Shown: piece after piece, positions 52,086 to 61,043 of the stretch
How the letters are laid out: each line of letters begins with the position of its first letter
How positions within the stretch are numbered: position 1 is the first letter of the stretch
NCBI GenBank assembly: GCA_963169345.1
Contig: CAUJCT010000019.1
Coordinates: forward strand, 5,001 to 69,000
Direction of reading: 5' to 3'
DNA length: 64,000 nt
From: Bacteroidota bacterium
Lineage (GTDB): Bacteria; Bacteroidota; Bacteroidia; NS11-12g; UBA955
Made by a program: the position numbers and the translations under genes
The notes under the pieces: model-generated
Told to the model about the DNA's origin: nothing
The model's input: the letters and a program-made list of their open reading frames with translations, nothing else
The model's database searches: none

Positions 52086-52844
52086 TTATTTTTCATCTTC
52101 TTTGTCAAAATCTAAGTGCATACCCCAGAACTTCATTTGCTGGTAGCACCATGCCTGACGTTTACGTATGTATGGGCTTGGGTGTTGAATAGAGAATTTT
52201 CGTGGATTAGGCAGTACGACAGCTATTAAGGCAGCATCTTTGGCACTCAGATTCTTAGCCGATTTATTAAGGAAATCGTGTGAAGCAGCTTCAACTCCAT
52301 ACACACCATTGCCGAGCTCGATGTTGTTGAGGTATACTTCCATAATGCGTTCTTTTTTCCAGAAGATTTCTATGAGGAAGGTGAAATAAACTTCAAAGCC
52401 TTTTCTAATCCAGCTTCTGCCAGGCCATAAGAAAACGTTTTTGGCCGTTTGCTGACTGATGGTGCTTGCTCCGCGACGCTTACTCTTGCCTTTCTTTTCC
52501 ATTTTTTCATTGTACTTCATGGCTTTTTGTATAGCGCCATAATCAAAGCCATTGTGTTTAAGGTAATTTTGGTCTTCGGCGCACACTACTGCCAAAGGCA
52601 CATATTTGGAAATGTCTTCAAAGTCTACCCAATCGCGGTAAAGTTTGACAGTTTGGCCATCCATTTTTTGTTCTACGCATCGCTGATACATCAAAAAGTT
52701 ATACGGAGTTGGTAAACCAGGTATACTAAATAAGAGCACAGACGCAATGGATAAGATGAAGAATCCCAGAACAATTCTCTTAATCCATTTCCAAATGAAA
52801 GACCAGACAAAAAATTTAGCAAGAAAACCGGTGATGGCAGGCAT
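52086..52844 (-). CDS. mtgA: Monofunctional peptidoglycan glycosyltransferase
   Basis: A 252-residue inner-membrane GT51 enzyme that polymerises lipid II. There is an N-terminal membrane helix (IVLGFFILSIASVLLFSI). The family motifs follow: motif 1 VVCAEDQNYLKHNGFD with the catalytic Glu, motif 2 RRGASTISQQTAKNVFLWPG, and the KKERIMEVYLNNIELGNGVYG motif with the second Glu. No transpeptidase domain is attached, and the length fits MtgA. A near-leaderless consensus promoter lies just upstream. Confidence 0.93.
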   Translation of the reverse strand: MPAITGFLAKFFVWSFIWKWIKRIVLGFFILSIASVLLFSIPGLPTPYNFLMYQRCVEQKMDGQTVKLYRDWVDFEDISKYVPLAVVCAEDQNYLKHNGFDYGAIQKAMKYNEKMEKKGKSKRRGASTISQQTAKNVFLWPGRSWIRKGFEVYFTFLIEIFWKKERIMEVYLNNIELGNGVYGVEAASHDFLNKSAKNLSAKDAALIAVVLPNPRKFSIQHPSPYIRKRQAWCYQQMKFWGMHLDFDKEDEK

Positions 52845-52848
52845 GAGG

Positions 52849-52878
52849 CAAAGATAAAATTGGGTGTTGAGCTGACAA
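52849..52878 (-). promoter_or_regulatory. Consensus, nearly leaderless promoter of mtgA
   Basis: On the minus strand TTG (52876-52878), exactly 19 bases, TATCTTTG (52849-52856), then only 4 bases to the ATG at 52844. Such spacing would put the transcription start at or near the start codon. Confidence 0.75.
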
Positions 52879-53181
52879 GGTTTTTTTGTAAACGCTTGTT
52901 GAGTAATTTTGGATGGCTTGCAATTGAACCCAAAGATTGTTTTTTGCGAAAATTGTGTAAACGATTGAATAGTAGCGATATGTGTTGATTTGATAATCCC
53001 TGCTTAACAATTTTTATTACGCTTTCCCAATTGCTTTAAAAGATGGTTTTACACGATAGAGTGCCATTCTGTTTATAGCTAAAAGCTTGTCTATTAGGTT
53101 TGTATGTTTTTGTTGTGTTTAATAAAACATAAACAAAGCCAGAATTATACCTGAATTAACTTATAGATTATTCGGATACTG

Positions 53182-53189
53182 TATATTTG
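53182..53189 (+). promoter_or_regulatory. TAnnTTTG -7 box of the first lipoprotein/barrel pair
   Basis: TATATTTG lies 5 bases before the ATG at 53195. The GTG at 53189 overlaps the box and is therefore rejected as start. Confidence 0.5.
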
Positions 53190-53194
53190 TGAAA

Positions 53195-53674
53195 ATGTCA
53201 ATTGTGAAAATACTTTCGTTCATTTTTCTGATAGTAATTGTAGAATCGTGTTGTGACAGATGTCGCGACAATGAAGGGTCTTATTATAGCTATGACCTTG
53301 AAACAAATATTTTTAAAGATGGCAAGCGCATTTCGTATCAGTATGATTCAGTTATTGCTATTGGCTTAAAGGATTCTATCTTCAGGTACATAGAAAGTGA
53401 GAGGTTTAAAGCAGATAATGATTCATTGTTTAAATTGAGATTAAGTATTCATAATGACACAACTACGTTTGTTTTTATTGATAGATTTCTGAGCAGAGAT
53501 ACAGTGAGTATCGCCTATAGAATTGAGTATTTTCAGGATTGGTACAGTTACTATGCTCGTTTTGTGAATATGAGAATTGCTGGTTTGTCATCGCGATTTT
53601 CTGAGGATTCAACCATTATTTTGGATGATAATTCAAGTGGGGTAGGCAGGACACTAAAACTATGTAGGAAATGA
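53195..53674 (+). CDS. Small lipoprotein, first copy of a duplicated lipoprotein/barrel pair
   Basis: A 159-residue predicted lipoprotein. The N-terminus MSIVKILSFIFLIVIVESC is a signal with a Cys after VES. The mature protein has a TTTFVFIDRFLSRDTVSIAY core that aligns with STFVLVDKSDLRDTVQVTY in the gene at 54598, and both are preceded by DT and followed by an LSSRF/LSSI-type segment near the end. This strongly suggests the two are paralogues. No known domain is recognised. It overlaps the following barrel gene by 4 bases (ATGA), so translation is coupled. Confidence 0.7.
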   Translation: MSIVKILSFIFLIVIVESCCDRCRDNEGSYYSYDLETNIFKDGKRISYQYDSVIAIGLKDSIFRYIESERFKADNDSLFKLRLSIHNDTTTFVFIDRFLSRDTVSIAYRIEYFQDWYSYYARFVNMRIAGLSSRFSEDSTIILDDNSSGVGRTLKLCRK

Positions 53675-54330
53675 GAAAACTTCTATTGGTTTTAATGAGT
53701 TTAATTCTGGCTGAAAATGCAGTTGGGTTTAATTGGCGTCCATCCATTGTAAATGCTTTTGGACTAGGTGTCGAACTTATCGAACCTGTTCGAATGCTTG
53801 TTACTAAAAACAAACCAAATTTTGCAATTGGAGGATATTACAAACCTTATAAATTTTTGGCTTTGAACGCTTCTCTTTTCTATAACAGAGAGGGGTGGGA
53901 AAGTAAGAACAAGACTTATGGAATGACTGATTATTTGTCTTATGGTACATGCTTTAAATTTGGTCCTGAGTTGAGTTTTGGCATACGACCGATGAATAAA
54001 ATCAAGAAACGAATTGGCCTGGCATATAACGTTGGTTTATTGAATTTTAAGGAAGAAGCGAATATCATATTTAATGAATCATATTGGGGAGATCTTGAAA
54101 AACAATTTAAAACTGCCGACAAGAAATTCGTGATCTGGGAATATGATTTTACGTACCAGATAGAGGTAAAGAATTGGATGTATAAATTTCAAATATATAC
54201 GATGTTCGATAGTAGTTCGCGAAAAATAGACAATGAGAAGCAATTAATTGAAGGGCATAAAGTTGAATTTGTTCCGGGTTATGGGTGGAGCAGAGGAGGG
54301 GTTAATTTTTTTGTGTTTTATAAGTTCTAA
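53671..54330 (+). CDS. Outer-membrane beta-barrel protein, first copy of the pair
   Basis: A 219-residue protein with signal peptide MRKLLLVLMSLILAENAVG and an all-beta mature part. Shared features with the gene at 55065 are ALNASLFYNREGWES (ALFYNR), DYLSYGTCFKFGPELSFG (LSYxFKxGPE), a VGLLNFKEEAN-type strand, VPGYGWSRGGVNFFVFYKF at the C-terminus (PGYGx...FYxF) and equal length. The terminal Phe fits an outer-membrane barrel insertion signal. Function unknown. Translationally coupled to the preceding lipoprotein gene. Confidence 0.7.
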   Translation: MRKLLLVLMSLILAENAVGFNWRPSIVNAFGLGVELIEPVRMLVTKNKPNFAIGGYYKPYKFLALNASLFYNREGWESKNKTYGMTDYLSYGTCFKFGPELSFGIRPMNKIKKRIGLAYNVGLLNFKEEANIIFNESYWGDLEKQFKTADKKFVIWEYDFTYQIEVKNWMYKFQIYTMFDSSSRKIDNEKQLIEGHKVEFVPGYGWSRGGVNFFVFYKF

Positions 54331-54333
54331 ACA

Positions 54334-54449
54334 GTAACCTGTCAGGTTACTTTTTTGCATAAAAAATAGTAGCTTTTGATTGTTTAGGATACTATTAATT
54401 AGGGTTATATAAAAATGTGTTTTTGTGAAAATGGCAACCTGACAGGTTG
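54334..54449 (+). repeat. Palindromic repeat pair between the two lipoprotein/barrel cassettes
   Basis: GTAACCTG-T-CAGGTTAC (54334-54350, starting 3 bases after the barrel stop) and CAACCTG-A-CAGGTTG (54435-54449). Between them is a 7-bp inverted repeat AATAGTA/TACTATT (54365-54371 with 54390-54396). After the second palindrome, 54480-54520 resembles the reverse complement of the TTTATTGAAAGT...ATGAAA unit of the 58.9-kb array. Confidence 0.85.
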
Positions 54450-54597
54450 TTTTAAAAAACAGCTTATCGCTAAATCGACCATTTCATTCCCCTAAATTAC
54501 ACTTTCAATCAAATGAATGATTATTTGAGGCTTGTGTTTATTAACAAAGTGAATTAAATTTATTTTTACGTATCCTTTAGGTATATTGCAAGTCAAA

Positions 54598-55068
54598 ATG
54601 AAAACTAAATATTATGTCGCAATACTTTTCTTATTGATATTGCAATCTTGTGTTGAAGATGATAATTTTCCTGAGATTGAACGCTCTCAGTATGCCATTA
54701 AAACTAAAATATTAAAATCAGGAGTAAATATCACCAATCGTTATAATTACGCTTTTGGTATCGACGCCGTTGATACCATCATACGACCAATGTTTTCTAA
54801 AGATTTTGATGCAAATGATCCCGATTTTGACAGCATTCTGCCACTTCCTTTAAACATTTTTAAAGATACAAGTACTTTTGTTTTGGTTGATAAGTCAGAC
54901 CTCAGGGATACGGTTCAGGTTACTTATAAAAGAAATGTCATCTATTATAATGTTTACTTAAAAGTTAATTTCTCCGATATGAAAGTCAACTTTGTTTCAA
55001 ATCGGATTGCGAATTTTAATATCAGCAGATTGAGTTCCATCACAAAAGCAGATTTAATCCTAAAATGA
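54598..55068 (+). CDS. Small lipoprotein, second copy of the pair
   Basis: A 156-residue lipoprotein with signal MKTKYYVAILFLLILQSC (lipidated Cys18 after LQS). The core STFVLVDKSDLRDTVQVTY matches the corresponding part of the lipoprotein at 53195; the N-terminal halves diverge, with IKTKILKSGVNITNRYNY here and FKDGKRISYQYDS there occupying similar positions. ATG at 54598 is chosen over an upstream TTG four codons earlier. It overlaps the following barrel gene by 4 bases, like the first copy. Confidence 0.7.
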   Translation: MKTKYYVAILFLLILQSCVEDDNFPEIERSQYAIKTKILKSGVNITNRYNYAFGIDAVDTIIRPMFSKDFDANDPDFDSILPLPLNIFKDTSTFVLVDKSDLRDTVQVTYKRNVIYYNVYLKVNFSDMKVNFVSNRIANFNISRLSSITKADLILK

Positions 55069-55733
55069 GACTTGTTGTTTTTATATTATTGTTCAACTTT
55101 TCTGCCACTTGGCTCGCGGCAAAAAATGATAGAGATTCTAGTTACAGAATGGCTCTGGGAGCAGATGTATCCATGTATGATGGTTATATATTCAGCCATA
55201 TTAAGAATTATAGATTTGGATTGGATCTGAACTATAAAGTGACCAATAAATTTGCCACTCATTTAGCTTTGTTTTACAACAGAATCGACGGTCACGATTA
55301 CACAAAGAGAAACACCTTTAATCAGTTGTCGTATACATTTAAAATTGGTCCGGAATATGTTTTACCCTTATGGAAGGCCAAATATCACCCCAGTTTGGTA
55401 GTCAACGCGAATATTAGTCTGGTGAATATCCGTACAGATGCTGATTACAGATTAGAAAATCAATATTACACAGGTCAGATATCAGAGGTCTATTCGAACC
55501 CTTTAAAAAGTTATTTATTTTATGATTTTGGCTTAGGTATACAGGCCGAATATAAACGCGTGAAATTAAAAGTTCAGGGTTTTGCAACTCCTATTAGCAC
55601 CTGGCGTAAATTTAACAATGAGCAGGTGGATGCCAAAAGAGTAAATTTAACCAATAACTACATACCGGGATATGGCTTCCAATCCACCACTTTGTACGGA
55701 AATATTTTCCTTTATTACAATTTTTTAAAGTGA
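55065..55733 (+). CDS. Outer-membrane beta-barrel protein, second copy of the pair
   Basis: A 222-residue protein with a signal peptide (MRLVVFILLFNFSATWLAA) and barrel-like strands: YRFGLDLNYKVTNKFATHLA, LFYNRIDGHD, NQLSYTFKIGPEYVLP, YLFYDFGLGIQAEYKRVKLK and a last strand ending NIFLYYNFLK. LFYNR, LSYTFKIGPE, NNYIPGYGFQ and the aromatic end align with the barrel at 53671. The ligand or partner is unknown; by gene order it probably works with the lipoprotein encoded just before it. Confidence 0.7.
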   Translation: MRLVVFILLFNFSATWLAAKNDRDSSYRMALGADVSMYDGYIFSHIKNYRFGLDLNYKVTNKFATHLALFYNRIDGHDYTKRNTFNQLSYTFKIGPEYVLPLWKAKYHPSLVVNANISLVNIRTDADYRLENQYYTGQISEVYSNPLKSYLFYDFGLGIQAEYKRVKLKVQGFATPISTWRKFNNEQVDAKRVNLTNNYIPGYGFQSTTLYGNIFLYYNFLK

Positions 55734-55746
55734 GACCAGCTCTAGT

Positions 55747-56622
55747 TTATTCAACTACATTGACATTCGCCGCTTCAAACACCTTAGTTTTGGCGTTGTA
55801 GCGATTGCCTTTTTCCAGAATGTGAACAATCATGTTTTCTACAGAGATAGGCTGACCTTCTTCAATATCTGCAATGTTGTTGTGTCTAATGTGTCGGCCA
55901 TCGATGATGACAACAGCTCCACTTCCTATAGCTTCCATTTCATGACCGTTGCGAATGATCACTCCGGTGTCTTCACCAAGACCAATTCCAATTGCAGAAG
56001 GGTTAGCCGCCACAGCCTGAGCCAGACGGGCAAAGCGACCTCTTTTGTTAAAATGAGAATCGATGATAACGTCTTTAATAAAAGCTAGTCCGGTAGTTAT
56101 TTTTACTTCACCTTTTAAGTGAGCATCCGTAGCATTTCCCTGGTAAATCATGGTATTAGACATAGCCATGGCACCGGCGCTGGTTCCTGCAATAATAAAT
56201 CTCTCGTTTTCGTAGCGTTTGTGCAGGATTTCGAGAAACTCGGTTCCGCCGAATATAGAAGTCAGGCGCAACTGATTACCACCACTAAACATAATGGCAT
56301 CGCAGGCAAGCAATCTGTCGCTGTATTCCTTCATCATGGCATCTTCACGGTTTCGGATTTTCATGTGACCGACATTGCTGCAGCCAAGTTTTTGAAAGGC
56401 ATCCAGGTAGTTTTCACCTACTTCATCCGGAATTTGAGAAGCAGTAGTAACCACTTCAATTCGGGCCTCGGTATTGCCGATTTCGTTGACAACATTTTTA
56501 AGGATACCTATTTCAAAAAAGTTCAGGTTATTACGTGAGATGATACCCAGTTCCAGGTCAGTTCCTTTGTCTTCTGCACCACCAACTGAAATTAAAATGC
56601 CTTTTGGCTCATTGTTAGACAT
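55747..56622 (-). CDS. cphB: Cyanophycinase
   Basis: A 291-residue S51-type serine peptidase that cleaves cyanophycin (poly-Asp-Arg) to beta-Asp-Arg. Ser148 in [13 protein letters not shown] is the predicted nucleophile. The N-terminal [33 protein letters not shown] and [16 protein letters not shown] segments are family marks, and no signal peptide is present. The cyanophycin synthetase gene cphA, its usual neighbour, is not found on either side here. The gene diverges from groES. Confidence 0.9.
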   Translation of the reverse strand: MSNNEPKGILISVGGAEDKGTDLELGIISRNNLNFFEIGILKNVVNEIGNTEARIEVVTTASQIPDEVGENYLDAFQKLGCSNVGHMKIRNREDAMMKEYSDRLLACDAIMFSGGNQLRLTSIFGGTEFLEILHKRYENERFIIAGTSAGAMAMSNTMIYQGNATDAHLKGEVKITTGLAFIKDVIIDSHFNKRGRFARLAQAVAANPSAIGIGLGEDTGVIIRNGHEMEAIGSGAVVIIDGRHIRHNNIADIEEGQPISVENMIVHILEKGNRYNAKTKVFEAANVNVVE

Positions 56623-56645
56623 GTAAATTGCTCGATTCTAAACTG

Positions 56646-56653
56646 CAAAGTTA
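56646..56653 (-). promoter_or_regulatory. TAnnTTTG -7 box of cphB
   Basis: On the minus strand TAACTTTG lies 23 bases before the cphB ATG. A -33 TTG at 19-20 bases is not seen. Confidence 0.45.
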
Positions 56654-56696
56654 ATGAAATGTTAACGATTACGAGGAAAGAAATTTGCCAAAATAC

Positions 56697-56740
56697 TGAC
56701 AAGGTGTCAATAAAAAATGTCACATTGGCGATTGATGTCA
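56697..56740 (+). promoter_or_regulatory. TGACA/TGTCA-rich operator candidate upstream of groES
   Basis: A perfect inverted repeat TGACA-AGG-TGTCA (56697-56709) is followed by two more TGTCA words at 56718-56722 and 56736-56740. The region also has GCCAA/TTGGC words nearby. No CIRCE element (TTAGCACTC-N9-GAGTGCTAA) is present, so groESL control may depend on another heat-shock system that binds here. This is inferred from position and symmetry only. Confidence 0.45.
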
Positions 56741-56802
56741 GTGAAAATGGCATTGGCACACTTAGTGAGGCAGTTGGAGTAAAAATATTTATTACGATTC
56801 AT

Positions 56803-57072
56803 ATGAACATAAAACCATTAGCAGACAGAGTATTGGTAGAACCAGCAGCGGCAGAAATGAAGACCGCAGGTGGTATCATCATTCCAGACACAGCCAAAGA
56901 GAAGCCACAGAGAGGCATTGTTGTAGCGGTAGGTGCAGGTAAAAAAGATGAACCTATGACTTGCAAACCGGGTGACACAGTATTGTATGGAAAGTATGCC
57001 GGAACCGAAATTTCGGTTGAAGGAAAAGATTACCTCATCATGAGAGAAAGCGACATTTTCGCAATTATTTAA
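56803..57072 (+). CDS. groS: Co-chaperonin GroES
   Basis: An 89-residue heptameric lid of GroEL. It starts at [20 protein letters not shown], then has the mobile-loop region [18 protein letters not shown], the [14 protein letters not shown] strand and [12 protein letters not shown] at the C-terminus. ATG at 56803 gives the canonical N-terminus; an upstream frame to 56659 would run through the operator region and is rejected. It is 43 bases upstream of groL and shares its promoter. Confidence 0.96.
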   Translation: MNIKPLADRVLVEPAAAEMKTAGGIIIPDTAKEKPQRGIVVAVGAGKKDEPMTCKPGDTVLYGKYAGTEISVEGKDYLIMRESDIFAII

Positions 57073-57094
57073 TTAACACGAATAAAAAATCTAA

Positions 57095-58747
<1,653 letters not shown>

Positions 58748-58766
58748 TAATTTTAGGAATAATAGG

Positions 58767-58801
58767 AAAGGCCGTTGCAGTTGATGTGACGGCCTTTTTT
58801 T
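58767..58801 (+). terminator. Terminator of groESL
   Basis: AAAGGCCGT (58767-58775) pairs with ACGGCCTTT (58789-58797) across a 13-base loop and continues into a T run to 58801. Confidence 0.9.
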
Positions 58802-59035
58802 ATTGAATGGTAGATTTTGAGCAATGAAATAGCACTTTTTCACACTATTCAACCTTCCAGGTTGAATAAGGCCAAATCAGAGCTTTATTGAAAGTGCAAT
58901 TTTAGCCGATGAAACAGTGCTTTTTTTTGTTATCCAACCTTCCAGGTTGAATAAGGACAAATCAACGCTTTATTGAAAGTACAATTTTCGCCAATGAAAC
59001 AGTACTTTTTTTTATTATTCAACCTGCCAGGTTGA
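58798..59035 (+). repeat. Three tandem copies of an 85-bp palindromic element
   Basis: Palindromes TATTCAACCT-TCC-AGGTTGAATA (58846-58868), TATCCAACCT-TCC-AGGTTGAATA (58931-58953, one mismatch) and TCAACCTG-C-CAGGTTGA (59019-59035) recur at 85-bp spacing. Each is preceded by a TTTATTGAA(A) word (exact TTTATTGAAAGT at 58884 and 58969), an ATGAAA word and an AGnnCTTTTT run. The first copy is degenerate and begins in the T run of the groL terminator. Together they fill most of the 308-base gap before the GNAT gene. Confidence 0.92.
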
Positions 59036-59055
59036 GTTTTTTCTTAAATTGCATC

Positions 59056-59469
59056 ATGAACTTCCGTCAAGCTAACCATTTCGACTTCCCTGAAATTATT
59101 GAAATTCTCGAAGAAATTAACCTCGATATGGAGGATTTGGAACCTGCACAGTTTGTTGTTGGTGTATTGAATGATACTGTGGTAGGTGTTGGCAGAATTC
59201 GCTCACATGATTCCTGTTTTGAACTCTGCTCCATTGGCGTCCTTGAAGAACACAGAGGAAAAGGCTTCGGAAAAGGCATTGTCCAACTGCTGCTGAAAAA
59301 TTGCAATGAACAAAAATCCTATGTCGTAACGGATATTCCGGCGTTTTTTGAAAAGTTTGGTTTCGCTATCACCACAGAATTTCCTGATGAAATTAATGCT
59401 AAAAGACAAATGTGTTTATCTGAACTCGGCTGTAATCAAGCTCAGGTTCTGGAATTGCAAGCTCGTTAA
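59056..59469 (+). CDS. GNAT-family N-acetyltransferase
   Basis: A 137-residue acetyl-CoA-dependent transferase. The N-terminal NFRQANHFDFPEIIEILEEI helix region is followed by VVGVGRIRSHDSCFELCSIG strands and the acetyl-CoA loop EEHRGKGFGKGIVQ (the RGKGFG core of motif A). A C-terminal DIPAFFEKFGF segment fits the family. The substrate is unknown. ATG at 59056 is taken over an upstream TTG that lies in the repeat. It ends overlapping the lhgO stop by 4 bases on the opposite strand. Confidence 0.82.
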   Translation: MNFRQANHFDFPEIIEILEEINLDMEDLEPAQFVVGVLNDTVVGVGRIRSHDSCFELCSIGVLEEHRGKGFGKGIVQLLLKNCNEQKSYVVTDIPAFFEKFGFAITTEFPDEINAKRQMCLSELGCNQAQVLELQAR

Positions 59470-60671
59470 ATTTTGTTCAGTTGTTTTAAAGCCAGATCGG
59501 AAATAGTATTACCTATAGCCAAAGAACTTGTAGCAGCAGGACTAGGCGCATTTAACACATGTATCTGACCAGGCAATTCGCGGATGTAAAAGTCATCTAT
59601 CAAACCTCCGTCTTTATCGCAAGCCTGTGCTCTGACACCGGCTCCACCTGGTTCTAAATCCGATTTTTGTATTTCAGGTAACAATTTTTGCAATGCACTT
59701 GTAAAGGCCGATTTGCTGAATGAACGGTACATCTCGCCAAATCCGGTTTTCCAGTATTTTTTAAACACTTTTATAAAACCACTCCAGGTGAGCGATTCAA
59801 AAAGTTCCTTTAAATTTATCTGTGATTTTTTATAACCTTCTCTTCTGAAAGCCAATACAGCATTAGGGCCCGCTTCTATTTCTCCATCCACTCTTCTGGT
59901 AAAATGCACACCTAAAAACGGAAAATTCGGGTCAGGCACCGGATAAATTAAATTCTTTACCAAACTGCGTTTTTCCTTTTTTATAGAGTAATATTCTCCT
60001 CTGAATGGAATGATTCTGACCGGTAAGTCAGGTATCGTATATTCAGCAATTTTATCACAATACAAGCCGGCGCAATTGATCAGCAAACGACTTTTAATTT
60101 CAGCATTGGTTGTCGATATAAGTACACCATCTGTTTGAGCTTTTACTCCGGTAACATTAGTGTTAAACTGTATTTCACCACCAGAATTCTTAAATACTTC
60201 AGCATATTTGGCAGCTACAACTTTGTAATCGACTATACCGGTTTGTGGCACTACAATGCCTTTAACACCATAGGTATGTGGTTCTATAGCTTTTATTTCT
60301 GCTTCATTTATGTATCTCAGTCCTTCCAATCCATTTTCTATACCTCTGTTGTAAATGTTGTCCAGGGCTGTTAATTCCGATTCGGATGTAGCAACTATAA
60401 TTTTACCGCAAAGTTCATAAGGAATAGCGTGTTGATTGCAAAAATCGATGAGCATATTGTAGCCTTCAATACAGTTTTTAGCTTTCAGACTACCCGGTTT
60501 ATAATAAATGCCGCTGTGTATAACACCGCTGTTATTGCCAGTCTGGTGGGCAGCTACGCGCGACTCTTTTTCAATTACTACAACTTTTAAATTCGGATTC
60601 TTTTCTTTGGTTTTTAGGGCTGTTGCCAAACCAACTATACCTGCGCCTACAATGGCTATATCGTAACTCAT
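59466..60671 (-). CDS. lhgO: L-2-hydroxyglutarate oxidase
   Basis: A 401-residue FAD-dependent oxidoreductase of the DAO family. The N-terminal dinucleotide motif is IAIVGAGIVGLATALKTKE, followed by ESRVAAHQTGNNSGVIHSGI, YYKPGSLKAKNC, the LLINCAGLYCDKIA motif and GAGVRAQACDKDGGLIDDF near the end. It oxidises L-2-hydroxyglutarate to 2-oxoglutarate and passes electrons onward at the membrane. Length is normal. It overlaps the upstream LapA-domain gene by 4 bases, so the two are co-expressed. Confidence 0.92.
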   Translation of the reverse strand: MSYDIAIVGAGIVGLATALKTKEKNPNLKVVVIEKESRVAAHQTGNNSGVIHSGIYYKPGSLKAKNCIEGYNMLIDFCNQHAIPYELCGKIIVATSESELTALDNIYNRGIENGLEGLRYINEAEIKAIEPHTYGVKGIVVPQTGIVDYKVVAAKYAEVFKNSGGEIQFNTNVTGVKAQTDGVLISTTNAEIKSRLLINCAGLYCDKIAEYTIPDLPVRIIPFRGEYYSIKKEKRSLVKNLIYPVPDPNFPFLGVHFTRRVDGEIEAGPNAVLAFRREGYKKSQINLKELFESLTWSGFIKVFKKYWKTGFGEMYRSFSKSAFTSALQKLLPEIQKSDLEPGGAGVRAQACDKDGGLIDDFYIRELPGQIHVLNAPSPAATSSLAIGNTISDLALKQLNKI

Positions 60672-60982
60672 GCTTGCGTGCTGCTGTCTTTTTGTTTTAA
60701 TTGTGATTCTAAGAGTTCTATTTTAGCTTTTTGATCTTCCGTTTGTTTTTGAAGTCTTTTGGAATGTCTGCTGATTGGCCATAAAGTTATAATTGAAGCA
60801 ATGATGCCACACATAAAGCATATTACAAACAGCAATACCAATGGGGCATTCACTTCCCAGAAATAAACTTTAACCGGTGTTGATTCACTGTTCTGAATTG
60901 AAAATATGACAATTAGCGTCATTAACACGACGGCTAATACGACTTTGGTCATGTTGTTCTTTGGTGTTGTATTCGCTTCCAT
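60668..60982 (-). CDS. LapA-domain (DUF1049) small membrane protein
   Basis: A 104-residue inner-membrane protein with two helices (VVLAVVLMTLIVIFSIQNSE and PLVLLFVICFMCGIIASIIT) joined by TPVKVYFWEVNA, the usual LapA arrangement. A basic then charged coiled coil follows (SRHSKRLQKQTEDQKAKIEL). In other bacteria LapA-domain proteins take part in lipopolysaccharide control. It overlaps lhgO by 4 bases. Confidence 0.8.
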   Translation of the reverse strand: MEANTTPKNNMTKVVLAVVLMTLIVIFSIQNSESTPVKVYFWEVNAPLVLLFVICFMCGIIASIITLWPISRHSKRLQKQTEDQKAKIELLESQLKQKDSSTQA

Positions 60983-61043
60983 AAAGAGGCTTTTGTGGCA
61001 AAATTAATGATTTTATTCTCCTAAAGTAAATGAATGATGAAAG

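Larger units (their letters stand above)
52845..53194. other. 350-base divergent intergenic region
   Basis: It holds the mtgA promoter at one end and the -7 box of the first lipoprotein gene (53182-53189) at the other. The 300 bases in between are AT-rich without a convincing frame, repeat or structured RNA. Confidence 0.5.

Noticed and set aside
56659..56802. N-terminal extension of GroES from 56659
   Set aside because: The extension would translate the operator and promoter region; GroES proteins begin at the NIKPL segment.
56623..56802. CIRCE element upstream of groES
   Set aside because: No TTAGCACTC-N9-GAGTGCTAA or close match is present; only the TGACA/TGTCA dyad was found.
58846..59035. 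CRISPR array behind groL
   Set aside because: The sequences between palindromes are themselves similar copies of one 85-bp unit, so they are not spacers.
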